DNA from: Alphaproteobacteria bacterium
Lineage (GTDB): Bacteria > Pseudomonadota > Alphaproteobacteria > Micavibrionales > UBA2020
Length of the DNA: 63,116 nt
Direction of reading: 5' to 3'
Assembly (NCBI GenBank): GCA_004297545.1
Contig: SCTB01000012.1
Span: 1 to 63,116 of the forward strand
The notes below the pieces were generated by a model. The model did no database searches, was not told the DNA's origin, and saw only the letters and a program-made list of their open reading frames with translations. Shown one piece after another: positions 1 through 8,774 of the stretch. How positions within the stretch are numbered: the first letter of the stretch is position 1; every line of letters starts with the position of its first letter. Made by a program: the position numbers and the translations under genes.

Positions 1-342
1 GTTGCCGTGATCGTCAGCAAGGTATTCCTGCCACATGGTCTTGTTGACGTACAGCCCTACCGTCTTGCCCTTGACCAGCTCTGTTACGTAATCGCGGGCC
101 ATCTTCTCATAAATCACGGGGGTGCGGATGCCATCCAGGACGAAGACGCTGCCATTCTGCAGTTGGATGGAATTGGATTTCAGCACATCCTTGACGACGC
201 CGACGTCAATCAGCTCCATGTCAGTGGGAACGGTCTTGACGGGAACGTAAGGCGGCGTGACGTTCGCGCCGACGGCGGGGCCGGACAGCGCAAACAGGAA
301 GCCGACAACCAAAAGGCAAGAATATAAGACGCGCATTCTCAT
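1..342 (-). CDS. Secreted SNase-like protein, 3' part beyond window edge
   Basis: The gene enters from the left edge on the minus strand; 114 N-terminal residues are visible. Two in-frame ATG codons (342 and 336) precede a signal peptide, with a Leu/Val/Phe-rich core (residues 6-20) and an Ala-rich end near residue 26. The part after residue 45 reads like the start of a staphylococcal-nuclease (TNase) fold: a strand with LQNGSVFVLDGIRTP, then a helix MARDYVTELVKGKTV and a strand ending in a DDHGN turn, where the family often has DxYGR. The catalytic Arg/Glu positions of true nucleases lie partly outside the window, so enzymatic activity cannot be judged. It is probably exported to the periplasm. 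The alternative is another small OB-fold protein. Confidence 0.6.
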   Translation of the reverse strand, partial: MRMRVLYSCLLVVGFLFALSGPAVGANVTPPYVPVKTVPTDMELIDVGVVKDVLKSNSIQLQNGSVFVLDGIRTPVIYEKMARDYVTELVKGKTVGLYVNKTMWQEYLADDHGN

Positions 343-410
343 ACCCCCAAAAGATCATGCTCCCAAAAGTAGCACAGGCAGCGGGGCTTTACAATTCCCC
401 AGGCATCCGC

Positions 411-1310
411 CTATCTATCGTAGAACAGCGCCGCGCGGTCAAGTCCGGCGTCCTTGGCCTTCACCAGAATAGCCGCCTTCAGTTTGTCCATGGCGCGCTG
501 CTCCAGCTGGCGCACGCGCTCCTTACTGATGCCAAGTTGTTTTCCTAAATCCTCCAGCGTGACCACTTCGTCACCCATGCGGCGCTCCTGAATTATGGTG
601 CGTTCGCGCGGGCTCAGTTCGCCCAGGGCGTCGTTCAGCCACTTGGAACGGGTCGCTCCGTCCTTCATCCCGATAACGATGTCTTCCGGGTTGGGCGTTT
701 GATCGGGCAGCAGGTCCTGCCATTCGTTCTCGCCTTCCTGGCCGATGGGACTGTTCAGAGACTGGTCGCCGCCGTTCATGCGAGCTTCCATCTCCATGAC
801 TTCCTTCTTCTGCACCCCGAGTTCCTTGGCGATGGATGTCACGGCGTCGTTGTCCAGATAATCGCGGGCGGACTGGCCGTCGATACGCGCGCGCAGTCGG
901 CGCAGGTTGAAGAAAAGCGCTTTTTGGGCTGCGGTCGTTCCGGTGCGCACGATGGACCAGTTGCGCAGCACATAGTCCTGGATCTGGGCCTTCACCCACC
1001 ACGATGCATAGGTGGAGAAACGGTTTTCGAGCGACGGGTCGAAGCGCGCGGCGGCTTCCATGAGGCCGATATTGCCTTCCTGGATAAGGTCGCCCATCGG
1101 CAGCCCGTAGTTGCGGAACTTCGCCGCAATGGCGACAACCAGGCGCGTGTAGGAGCGGATGAGCTCATGCAGAGCTTTTTCGTCCTGCTTTTCCTTCCAG
1201 CGGCGGGCCAGATCGAGTTCATGCCCGCGCTCAAGCAGGGGCTCGTCCATGGCCTGCCGGATATAGCGCAGGTTCGCTTGTTGCGTGGTGGGATCATCCA
1301 GGTAAGCCAT
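411..1310 (-). CDS. rpoH: RNA polymerase heat-shock sigma factor RpoH (sigma-32)
   Basis: Directs RNA polymerase to heat-shock promoters. It has 299 residues, the usual size for alphaproteobacterial RpoH. Region 2 spans about residues 50-120 (GDLIQEGNIGLMEAAARFD and the STYASWWVKAQIQDYVLRNW core/-10 segment). It is followed by the diagnostic RpoH box at about 129-139 (QKALFFNLRRL), which separates RpoH from RpoD. Region 4 near the C-terminus carries the helix-turn-helix (LEDLGKQLGISKERVRQLEQ). The start at 1310 leaves about 1.2 kb to the upstream phosphatase-like gene's start, and 227 bp of AT-rich DNA separates the two genes. I could not assign a clear promoter. Identity is secure; many alphaproteobacteria carry more than one rpoH, so which paralogue this is remains open. 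Confidence 0.96.
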   Translation of the reverse strand: MAYLDDPTTQQANLRYIRQAMDEPLLERGHELDLARRWKEKQDEKALHELIRSYTRLVVAIAAKFRNYGLPMGDLIQEGNIGLMEAAARFDPSLENRFSTYASWWVKAQIQDYVLRNWSIVRTGTTAAQKALFFNLRRLRARIDGQSARDYLDNDAVTSIAKELGVQKKEVMEMEARMNGGDQSLNSPIGQEGENEWQDLLPDQTPNPEDIVIGMKDGATRSKWLNDALGELSPRERTIIQERRMGDEVVTLEDLGKQLGISKERVRQLEQRAMDKLKAAILVKAKDAGLDRAALFYDR

Positions 1311-1537
1311 AGGATACCTTACTTTCTCTTGCCGGGTTTTTTGTTCGTTTTTGGGCGTCGGGGTTAGAGCATAAGCTCAAATCATTAACATTGTATTTCT
1401 TATACGCCTGCATCACCCAACTGGATGTCCGTTTTGTTTAATTCAATAGTTACAGTACATTAAGTGGCTGAGAATTAACCATATATGGCGTAAACGCCCA
1501 AATTCCAGCACCTTGCAGAAAATTAATTGGAACCGTT

Positions 1538-2362
1538 TCAGGCGGCAATGATGTCGAGAACTTCGCCCACATTCGACAACTGGGCGCACAGCAGCTGGCC
1601 GCCGTGGCCGCATCCCCCGTCCAGGCTGATATAGGATGGTCCGATATGCAGCCCCTGGCCCTCCGGGTCGTGTCCGCGAATGACCGAGCGGAAAGGGGAG
1701 TAGGGGGTTCCGATCTGGTTAAATCCGCGGAATGACCACCAGAACTGGTCGTTCTGGGCCGCCAGCGGTTTTTCGGGGTCCAGACCGGCATGCACGAACA
1801 GCAGATTATTGTCGTTGCTATGCTTGTGCTCCGTAAAGGCGGCCAGGCGCAGGACCGTGAAAAATTTTTCATGGCCGGCCTCGGTTCGGACGCGGTTTTT
1901 CAGGGTGATGGACCAGCGGGTGAGATTGAGGATGCCCTCCCGCGCAATGCGCGCCAGTTCGGCAAGCGAGGTCCCATAGGCCTGCAGAATGCTGTCGATG
2001 TCCGGGTGCCGCTGCGTCATCCAGTCGATGACCTGGCTGGGATTTGGCGCAAACTGTATCTGCAGCAGCTTGCCCCACAATTCTTCCTGGATGCCGCGCA
2101 GATAAACGATGTCATCCGCCTGTAGTCCCGGCTTTGCCATGAGCGTGCGGCGGAAGTACAGGATTTCGTCGAGGGTCTGAAGCGGCTTTGCCGCACTGCC
2201 GCCCAGGTAATTGCCTGTATAAATCAGGCGGTCGCCGGGGCGGAACCGGTCATAAATCGCCTGATGAACGGAGGTCAGGCGTTCGATCTCCCCATGAATT
2301 GCGGAAACCACCCATATTTTGTTGGGATGCCCCAGATTGGAAAACTTGGTTTTGAACGCCAT
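1538..2362 (-). CDS. Metallophosphoesterase-fold protein with degenerate metal site
   Basis: A 274-aa protein with the outline of the calcineurin-like / PPP phosphoesterase family, but several metal ligands are changed. The usual GDIHG motif reads SAIHGE at residues 20-25 (Asp replaced by Ala). The usual GDxVDRG reads TGNYLGG at 49-55 (Asp to Asn, second Asp and Arg lost). GNHE reads RGIQEE at 89-94 (Asn-His lost). The C-terminal motifs are kept: FVHAG, RGHDPEGQG and a LDGGCGHGGQL segment. The fold is therefore probably intact while the di-metal centre is not, which points to a pseudo-phosphatase or a binding protein. It lies upstream of rpoH on the same strand with a 227-bp gap. The start at 2362 gives an N-terminus that begins just before the first strand. 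Confidence 0.7.
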   Translation of the reverse strand: MAFKTKFSNLGHPNKIWVVSAIHGEIERLTSVHQAIYDRFRPGDRLIYTGNYLGGSAAKPLQTLDEILYFRRTLMAKPGLQADDIVYLRGIQEELWGKLLQIQFAPNPSQVIDWMTQRHPDIDSILQAYGTSLAELARIAREGILNLTRWSITLKNRVRTEAGHEKFFTVLRLAAFTEHKHSNDNNLLFVHAGLDPEKPLAAQNDQFWWSFRGFNQIGTPYSPFRSVIRGHDPEGQGLHIGPSYISLDGGCGHGGQLLCAQLSNVGEVLDIIAA

Positions 2363-2439
2363 GATTCGAGAATAGCGGCGAAATCAGGAAAATGAAAGAG
2401 ACAGCGACAGTTCATTTCGCATAAGTCAAAACCTTGGGG

Positions 2440-4449
2440 CTAAGCCAGTTTCGGCGGCGGCACAGCTGTCTTGTTGTCAGCCGGCGTTGTCAGCACCGCG
2501 AGTTGGGTTTTCGCGTCGATTGAAGGAGACCACGTAATATTGGACAGGTCGTAGAACTTTGTCTCCGGCTTCGCGGATGACAAGAAGTCGTGATAGTTGT
2601 TGAAGAAGCTGGAGAAGTCATTCTTCGGGCTGCTCTGCGCCGTGCACATCTGGAAGTGACTCTGGTCAACATTGAAGTTGTTGTCGGTGCTGGCAGGCGT
2701 ACTGTTTTGCTTGGCATCAAGCAGCGAAAAGCTCGTGCCTGACGTCGTCGTGGATGCGCCGACGTTTGTATTGAGCTTGAGCGGCGGCAGGTCCAGGCTT
2801 GGGCTGAACTTAACGGGTTCCAGCCTAAGCGGCGCCGCATCGATCTTGATGGGTGACAGGACCGGGGTAACAGGCTCCGCTTTCGGAGCGTCACCGGCTT
2901 TCGGGTCCGTGAGCTTTATCGGCGTGAGCGATGAGGCGATATCCGGGGTAATCGGCGCCGTTGATTTCAGGTTCAGATCCGGAGCCGGGACTTTTGATGT
3001 TATCAGCGACTTTAATTCTTCGGGAAGATGCCACTGCTCATGTTTCGCGGCAGCCTCCTGCATCTGCTTTTTGAAATCCATTCCGGCGGGCGGCTTGATC
3101 TTCGTGCCATCGTCCGTCCAGTAGCAGCCGTCCTTGTCAACGTAATTGAAGTTAGGGTCGAGATATGATTTGTCCGGCCATGTACGACCGCCGTTGACGT
3201 CGGTATAGACATTATATTTGTCCCAATATCCGCCATCGACTTCCCAATATCCGCCGTCCTTGTCGTAGTAACCGCCGTATTCATCCCAGTAGCCGCCCTT
3301 GGAGTCCGCATACCAGTTGCCGCCGGGTGTCGTCGCCGCGTTGTCTTTCTGATCCTTGGGTTTTGTTTCACTGACCGCTTTGGCTGCTGCCGTCGAACTA
3401 TGGTCATCATGGTCATGGTCAGCTGCCCCTCCATGATCAGCAGACGAGTGGACATGGGCGCCTTCTTTCACCGGCACGTGGATACGGCCGAGTGCTGCTT
3501 GAGCTTCTTCCTTGGATACGGCCTTGAATGTCGTTTTTCTGTAGTTGTCGCCGCGTTGCGAAAACGCCTCATTCGCCTGTTTCAACTCGGCGGACGTCAC
3601 CGGAGCGGTGCTCTGGGCAGCGATAAATTCGCTCAATGCCCCGCGCCGGTGTTCGACGCCGCGTTTACGCCGTGCCTGTTGCTCGGCTGCGTATTTTATA
3701 TCGGCGGCTGTGATCGGCTTGCTTGTATCCTCATGCCGTTCAATACGGCGTTGCAGGATGATGTCACTCTTCTCCTGGTCGTCGGCCGTAATCGTCACGC
3801 CGCTGCGGAGACCGCCGCCGGCCGATTGGCTCGCGCCTTTTGTATCGACCCCGCGTTTCTGCGAAGGCGCTTTCTTCCTCTTTCTCTCGGCTTCCTCCCG
3901 GCTTTCTGCGATCTGCGTATCGGCTTTGACCTGGTCTCTCCCGATCTTCGGATCTTTTTTCGCCGCTTCCGCGACGACGTCAGACGTCTGGCGCCTCTCG
4001 GTTCCGTCGGCATTGGTCACTTTTCCGGTCTTGGCATCCCAGTGCTCGCCGCCAATGCTCGTATATGATCCGTCTTTTGCAGTATAACCAATGCCATCAT
4101 AATACCCGCCAAATTTGTCGTGGTAATAACCGTCTTTGGCGTAACAGCCGCCGTATTCATCCCGGGCAAAGAGAACAGAGTCGTGGCCTTCACCCGGCGA
4201 GAGCGAGCCTGCGACAACGCCGTCGCCGTTCACGTCCATATGTTCGTTGATTTCGCGCGCGGCATTGGCAAGCCTGATACGGAGTAGCGCCGTGAAATCG
4301 CCTTTTCTTTCGGCTTCCTCCTCGGTCAAAATGCTGAATGACGATTCAGGATTGGAAGGAGCGACGAACTGCGATGCTGTTTCGTCGATCAGCGTAATAT
4401 CGCCGCTGGTTGGGACATCTTTGCCTTTGCCGCCCTTTTTAGTTGCCAT
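2440..4449 (-). CDS. Unrecognised 669-aa protein with Gly-Tyr-Trp heptad repeats
   Basis: I do not recognise this family. There is no signal peptide or membrane segment. A short EF-hand-like loop (DVNGDGVVAG) lies near residue 75. Two blocks of aromatic repeats follow, at about 95-145 and 375-450. In the second block the unit is seven residues, approximately GGYWDEY / GGYYDKD / GGYWEVD / GGYWDKY / NVYTDVN. Between them is a charged, Lys/Arg/Glu-rich, low-complexity stretch with a QAALGRIHVPVKEGAHVH segment and a His/Asp-rich patch (residues 338-352). The C-terminal 200 residues are Pro/Ser/Thr/Lys-rich with repeated LxPIK motifs. Composition suggests an extended, partly disordered protein. 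The upstream DNA is AT-rich and contains TTTAACATAA, close to the TTGACATAA promoters elsewhere in the window. Confidence 0.75.
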   Translation of the reverse strand: MATKKGGKGKDVPTSGDITLIDETASQFVAPSNPESSFSILTEEEAERKGDFTALLRIRLANAAREINEHMDVNGDGVVAGSLSPGEGHDSVLFARDEYGGCYAKDGYYHDKFGGYYDGIGYTAKDGSYTSIGGEHWDAKTGKVTNADGTERRQTSDVVAEAAKKDPKIGRDQVKADTQIAESREEAERKRKKAPSQKRGVDTKGASQSAGGGLRSGVTITADDQEKSDIILQRRIERHEDTSKPITAADIKYAAEQQARRKRGVEHRRGALSEFIAAQSTAPVTSAELKQANEAFSQRGDNYRKTTFKAVSKEEAQAALGRIHVPVKEGAHVHSSADHGGAADHDHDDHSSTAAAKAVSETKPKDQKDNAATTPGGNWYADSKGGYWDEYGGYYDKDGGYWEVDGGYWDKYNVYTDVNGGRTWPDKSYLDPNFNYVDKDGCYWTDDGTKIKPPAGMDFKKQMQEAAAKHEQWHLPEELKSLITSKVPAPDLNLKSTAPITPDIASSLTPIKLTDPKAGDAPKAEPVTPVLSPIKIDAAPLRLEPVKFSPSLDLPPLKLNTNVGASTTTSGTSFSLLDAKQNSTPASTDNNFNVDQSHFQMCTAQSSPKNDFSSFFNNYHDFLSSAKPETKFYDLSNITWSPSIDAKTQLAVLTTPADNKTAVPPPKLA

Positions 4450-4602
4450 ACCTTTAAGCCGCTTCCTGTTTGGAAAGTTATTGTTAATATGTTATCCAAA
4501 AATTCCTAACATTATGTTAAAGGTAAGTTAATTTCTCTGCATCCCATTGATCGGACAAGATATTTTTATGTGTGATTTGTTAATAAAAAGGTAGTTCGAG
4601 AA

Positions 4603-6450
4603 TCAGGAGCCGATATCGCCGCCATCATTCTTCGTTATCGCGACCACGGAGGGACGCGGAGGGAGGTTTTCCCTGAAATCCGGCCAGCGGGTGGCAGGCG
4701 ACGCGAAGTCAGAGCCTTCGCCGGGGTGCTGCACGGCGACAAAAAGCGTTTTGCTGTCAGGCGTGAAGCAGGGGCCGCATAATTCGGCGCCGACGGGAAC
4801 GCGGTAAAAGAATTTTGTCACGGCGCGGCCGTCGCCGGACACGTCGGCGGCATAGAGCCCGTCGCCTGTCTTGAACGACGACTGCCAGCCGCCCTGGTCG
4901 GTTGCGATCCAGATCCGGCCTTTGGCGTCGAATGCGACATTATCCGGGCAGGCGAACCAGCCGTTGCGCGACAGGCTTTTGCCGTAGAGCGTCCTGTCTT
5001 CATCCGGATCGCCGGCGATGATGAAGAAATCCCACGTGAAGTCCAAGGCAGCATGGTCGGCATCCCTGCCGGCGCCGCCGGGCGGAATCATCTCGATGAT
5101 ATGCCCGCCCGAATTGCTGCTGCGCGGGTTGGCGGCGTCAGTATTTATAAAGGAGCGCGCCGCATTATTGGTCAGCGCTGCATATACGCGTCCGGTTACC
5201 GGGTCCGGCTCCACGTCCTCGGGCCTGTCCATGGGTGTTGCGCCGGCAAGGCTTGCGGCGCGCCTTGCTTCTATGACGACGTCTCCCTGGTCATGGAAGC
5301 CGTTGGCGGCAGTGAGCTCGCCTTCCCCGTGCACGAGCGGCAGCCATTGCAGTCTGCCGTCGTCGAGAAATCTGGCGGCATAGAGCGTGCCGTCATCCAG
5401 CAGGTTCATATTCGCCGCACGCCTGACAGGATCGAAGTTCGTCGCCGTCACGAACTTGTAGATGAATTCGAATATTCCGTCGTCGCCCATGTAGACCACG
5501 ACGCGGCCGTCCTTGTTGACGACAGTCGCGGCGCCTTCGTGCCGGAACCGGCCGAGCGCCGTGCGCTTGACGGGCGTCGACCGGGGATCGTAGGGATCGA
5601 TCTCCACGACCCAGCCGAAGCGGTTGGATTCCAGCGGCTCCTTATCGATATTGAAGCGGTCGTGATATTTCAGCCAGCCGAACTTCAGGTCGTCCCCGGT
5701 GCCGAGGCGCTTGTAGTTTGCCGTCTCGCGCGCCGGTAGTTTTTGGCCGCCAAAATAAAACGGCGTGTTTTCCTCCCCGGACAGGACCGTGCCCCAGGGC
5801 GTCGTTCCGCCCGCGCAGTTTGCGATGGTGCCGCGGACTTCCCGGCCGGAGGGGTCTGCTTTGGTTTTCAGGCGTTCATGTCCCGCGGCGGGGCCGGAAA
5901 TTCTTATTCTCGTGTCGGCCGTGATGCGGCGGTTACATTTTCCGGCCGTAACGGGGGTCCATTTGCCGCCGGCCTTTTTGATTTCGACAACGCTGTGGCC
6001 ATGCGCCGCCATCTCGATTGCGGCCAGTTCCTGCGTATAGCGCTGCTCCGGGAACATCAGCGCCATGTCGGTGTATTCGTGATTGACGCAGAGCAGTCCA
6101 TGATCCGATGCTCCGGAACCAAGGGGCAGCGGCATAAAAGCGATGAAGTCGCAGTTGTAGCCGAATTGCCGTTCTTGCGCGGAGGCCGTCTGCTTGGCCG
6201 GGTCAAAGGCGGGCGCATCCTTGACGATGGGATCGCCCCAGCGCAGAAGAACCTGTGCCGAATATCCGCGGGCAATGTGATGATTATCGTCAATCCCGTG
6301 CTCGATTTCAGAAAAGGCGAGGGTGGAGGCGCTGTCCTGCCGTGCGAAGGCGGCTCTTCCCTTCAGCGATACGGCCAGCGCGCCTGCGGCTGCTCCCCGA
6401 AGCAGGGTGCGGCGGCTCACGCGCTTCGCGATAATGTCATCCAGCGTCAT
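4603..6450 (-). CDS. PhoX-family (DUF839) alkaline phosphatase, Tat-exported
   Basis: A 615-aa protein of the PhoX family, which are calcium/iron-dependent phosphatases that release phosphate from organic esters in the periplasm. The N-terminus has a twin-arginine signal (SRRTLLRGAAAGALAVSL, residues 10-27) consistent with export of a folded metalloenzyme. Family features are visible in order: LLCVNHEYTD, a GGTTPWGTVLSGEEN block carrying the expected Cys/Glu region, GWVVEIDPYDP, YMGDDGIFEFIYKFV, RPEDVEPDP, and a C-terminal FVAVQHPGEGSDF. The start at 6450 has an AGGAG sequence 8 bp upstream on the minus strand. A longer reading from 6543 would put 31 residues before the Tat motif and is less likely. 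It is divergent from the ankyrin operon promoter at 6537. No Pho box was identified by eye. Confidence 0.9.
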   Translation of the reverse strand: MTLDDIIAKRVSRRTLLRGAAAGALAVSLKGRAAFARQDSASTLAFSEIEHGIDDNHHIARGYSAQVLLRWGDPIVKDAPAFDPAKQTASAQERQFGYNCDFIAFMPLPLGSGASDHGLLCVNHEYTDMALMFPEQRYTQELAAIEMAAHGHSVVEIKKAGGKWTPVTAGKCNRRITADTRIRISGPAAGHERLKTKADPSGREVRGTIANCAGGTTPWGTVLSGEENTPFYFGGQKLPARETANYKRLGTGDDLKFGWLKYHDRFNIDKEPLESNRFGWVVEIDPYDPRSTPVKRTALGRFRHEGAATVVNKDGRVVVYMGDDGIFEFIYKFVTATNFDPVRRAANMNLLDDGTLYAARFLDDGRLQWLPLVHGEGELTAANGFHDQGDVVIEARRAASLAGATPMDRPEDVEPDPVTGRVYAALTNNAARSFINTDAANPRSSNSGGHIIEMIPPGGAGRDADHAALDFTWDFFIIAGDPDEDRTLYGKSLSRNGWFACPDNVAFDAKGRIWIATDQGGWQSSFKTGDGLYAADVSGDGRAVTKFFYRVPVGAELCGPCFTPDSKTLFVAVQHPGEGSDFASPATRWPDFRENLPPRPSVVAITKNDGGDIGS

Positions 6451-6536
6451 GCGGTATTCTCCTGTCCGGAAGATAACCGCTTTAAAAGGAATAAAGAAAA
6501 CAAAGATATACCCGGTGTATTCTGGAGAATTATACT

Positions 6537-6565
6537 TTGACATAATATTTTAAATTTGCTAGGGT
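6537..6565 (+). promoter_or_regulatory. Sigma-70-type promoter of ankyrin operon (TTGACATAA class)
   Basis: TTGACA at 6537-6542, 17-bp spacer, TAGGGT at 6560-6565. The spacer starts with TAA, as in eight other promoters of this window. It faces the three-gene ankyrin operon. Confidence 0.7.
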
Positions 6566-6601
6566 CTTTGAAATTTATGGTTTTTGTACGGCAAAAAAGC
6601 G

Positions 6602-7465
6602 ATGCGGACGATCAAGTCGATATTCAACACGCTGAAAAGGGCCCTCCATGGCGTGGAGAAGCCGAGGCCGAAGGGCATCCTGAATACGGACATCAACCTT
6701 ATCGTGGCTGCGGCAGAGCGGGGACAGATTAAGGAACTGGCGCGCCTGTTTGACAAGTATAACGATGATGCGTCGATATTCCCTCTTACAACCAGCGTGG
6801 ACAGCGGAAGGACGATGCTGCACCGGGCTGCCGCAAAAGGCGACCTTCCGCTGATGACGCTGCTGATCGGTCGCGGCGCTGATATCAAGCAAAGGGACAC
6901 CTGGGGGGCATCTCCCCTGCATCTGGCAGCCGCCAGCGGCCAGACAAAAGCCGTCGAATTGCTGCTGGAGCGCGGCGCCGCTTTTGAGGCGAAGAATGAA
7001 GCCGGCTGGACACCGCTTGCCGCCGCAACCGTAAAAGGGCACCGCGAGACGATGGAATTCCTGATCTCGAGCGGAGCCGACGTCAACGCGCAGGACGGTG
7101 TCGGCCTCCCGGTGTTGTACGCGGCACTGCCGTATCCGGCGCTGATAAACTTGTTAATCGACAGTGGCGCGAATGTCGAGGCTGCGGACAGCGGCGGATG
7201 GACGCCGCTCGTCTGGGCCTGTGCGCGGAAAGACCTGCCCGACCAGCGGGCAACCATGGAGGCGCTGTTCGACCGCGGCGCGCGCCTCGACATCGTCAGC
7301 AAGGCGGGCAAGAGCCTGCTCGCGATTGCAAAGGAATATGGCTCGGAGCAGACCGTCGCCCTGATTGAAAGGGAGATCGCGGAGCGCGAGGCCAGCATGC
7401 TGCGCCTGCGGGAAGATATCACCGTGCGCCGCATCTGGCTGAAAGACAAGCGGGGGCCGGCATGA
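6602..7465 (+). CDS. Ankyrin repeat protein (first gene of ankyrin operon)
   Basis: A 287-aa protein with about six ankyrin repeats between residues 30 and 250. Typical units are GRTMLHRAAAKGDLPLMTLL, GASPLHLAAASGQTKAVELL and GWTPLAAATVKGHRETMEFL, each followed by a RGAD/SGAN-type turn. There is no signal peptide, so it is likely cytoplasmic unless secreted by a non-classical route. The C-terminal tail after the repeats is helical and charged, and ends in TVRRIWLKDKRGPA. The start is uncertain: ATG 6602 was chosen, but a TTG at 6584 in the same frame would add six residues, and neither has a strong ribosome-binding site. The stop overlaps the next start as ATGA, so translation of the operon is probably coupled. 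Confidence 0.88.
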   Translation: MRTIKSIFNTLKRALHGVEKPRPKGILNTDINLIVAAAERGQIKELARLFDKYNDDASIFPLTTSVDSGRTMLHRAAAKGDLPLMTLLIGRGADIKQRDTWGASPLHLAAASGQTKAVELLLERGAAFEAKNEAGWTPLAAATVKGHRETMEFLISSGADVNAQDGVGLPVLYAALPYPALINLLIDSGANVEAADSGGWTPLVWACARKDLPDQRATMEALFDRGARLDIVSKAGKSLLAIAKEYGSEQTVALIEREIAEREASMLRLREDITVRRIWLKDKRGPA

Positions 7466-8001
7466 ATTCCGCGATGGTCTTCGAAGAGATAAAAAATTTC
7501 ATGAACGCCGCCTGGGACGGCGACGTGGACGGCATCCATGCGTTCCTCGATAAATACCCCGGTGCGACGGAGATTACGAAGGGCGAGCCCGCCGGCTGGA
7601 CGGCGCTGATGTGGTCGGCCCGGAACGGCAAGATGGATTCAATAAAGGCGCTGCTCGAGCGCGGCGCGAAAGTCGACGCGCGCGACGGCGACGGCCAGAC
7701 GCCGCTGATGATGGCGGCCCACCGCGGCTACATAAGCGTTGTCGGGCTGCTGATCGAAAAGGGCGCCGACGTGGGGGCGACGGACGGCAAGGGCCGCACC
7801 GCCGCGGATATCGCGCGCGCGGAAAATCAGCGCCTGACGACCGGAATACTGGAGAAAGCCGCCGCGGAGAAACGACAGCAGCAGACCGAAGCAGAGCGGG
7901 CGGCGGCTGAGCGGATTTCCGACGCCGAAAAAGACCTGCAGGACCGGATGCGCCAGGTCGCCCGGACCGGAAAGTTCCGCATCAGGGGCGCGCAGCCATG
8001 A
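7462..8001 (+). CDS. Ankyrin repeat protein (second gene of operon)
   Basis: A 179-aa protein with three to four ankyrin repeats in residues 1-115 (GWTALMWSARNGKMDSIKAL, GQTPLMMAAHRGYISVVGLL, GRTAADIARAENQRLTTGIL). A highly charged helix rich in Ala, Glu and Arg follows (about residues 128-165), probably a coiled coil. No signal peptide is seen. Its ATG overlaps the stop of the previous gene (ATGA at 7462-7465), and its own stop overlaps the next start in the same way. The three genes therefore form one translationally coupled unit. The tail KFRIRGAQP is basic but lacks the KPLRL motif found in other ankyrin proteins here. Confidence 0.88.
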   Translation: MNSAMVFEEIKNFMNAAWDGDVDGIHAFLDKYPGATEITKGEPAGWTALMWSARNGKMDSIKALLERGAKVDARDGDGQTPLMMAAHRGYISVVGLLIEKGADVGATDGKGRTAADIARAENQRLTTGILEKAAAEKRQQQTEAERAAAERISDAEKDLQDRMRQVARTGKFRIRGAQP

Positions 8002-8669
8002 GACGCAGGTTTAATGCCGTCGCCAAACCGGGCCCTGCGAAGGACGCAAAGGAATTCCTGGCGCTCGCCGTCTGCGGATCGCATGCCGCAATCGAGGCGT
8101 CCCTGGAATCCCACGGTCCGGCGTTGCTGGAGGCGCGCGACGACAGGGGCCGGACGCCGCTGATTTGCGCCGCGGAGGCGGGGCACAGCGGCGCGATACA
8201 CCTTCTTGTGAAGAAAGGCGCCGATCTCAATGCGAAGGACGGAGACGGCAATACGGCGCTGATGGCGGCCGCGCTGAAGGGATTCAGGGGCGTTGCCGAA
8301 AAGCTGCTGGACCTCGGGGCGGAAATAAACCTGTGGAATTTCCAGGGCCAGACCGCGCTGATGCTCTCCGCCACGCACCGCAACAACCACGACCGCAAGC
8401 ACCCGATGTCGCAGCGCAAGAAGGACACTGTCCGGCTGCTGCTTGACCGCAACGCCCGCATCGATATCGCGGACAACAAGGGCAATACCCCCGCCGCCTG
8501 GGCGCAGCGCCATGGCTACAGGGACGTGGCCGCCATGATCGCGGAGGAGGAGGAGAGCCGCCGCCAGCTTCGCGCATCGGATATCGCGGTCTTTACGGAA
8601 GGCCTGCCCGAAAACTTCACTTTCAATTCCCTGCGGCTGAAGAGGCCGGGCGGCAAGTCATACGGATAA
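7998..8669 (+). CDS. Ankyrin repeat protein (third gene of operon)
   Basis: A 223-aa protein with about five ankyrin repeats: GRTPLICAAEAGHSGAIHLL, GNTALMAAALKGFRGVAEKL, GQTALMLSATHRNNH with an insertion before KDTVRLLLDRNARID, then GNTPAAWAQRHGYRDVAAMI. The insertion between the third and fourth units (NNHDRKHPMSQRKK) is basic. After an EEEESRRQ helix the tail reads NFTFNSLRLKRPGGKSYG, in which FNSLRLKR resembles a weakened form of the KPLRLK C-terminal motif seen in six other proteins of the window. It starts by ATGA overlap at 7998. No signal peptide or membrane segment. Confidence 0.88.
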   Translation: MRRRFNAVAKPGPAKDAKEFLALAVCGSHAAIEASLESHGPALLEARDDRGRTPLICAAEAGHSGAIHLLVKKGADLNAKDGDGNTALMAAALKGFRGVAEKLLDLGAEINLWNFQGQTALMLSATHRNNHDRKHPMSQRKKDTVRLLLDRNARIDIADNKGNTPAAWAQRHGYRDVAAMIAEEEESRRQLRASDIAVFTEGLPENFTFNSLRLKRPGGKSYG

Positions 8670-8710
8670 TCGCCGTTTTTATGACACCTCATGGGAGTCA
8701 TAACCTCTTC

Positions 8711-8739
8711 TTACAAATTCCGGGGAAAATGCGTATAAT
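8711..8739 (+). promoter_or_regulatory. Promoter of Sel1 gene
   Basis: TTACAA at 8711-8716, 17-bp spacer, perfect TATAAT at 8734-8739, about 36 bp before the start codon of the Sel1 gene. Confidence 0.65.
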
Positions 8740-8774
8740 GCCTCAATCGACTATTCAAAAAGGATTCTGCTCCG

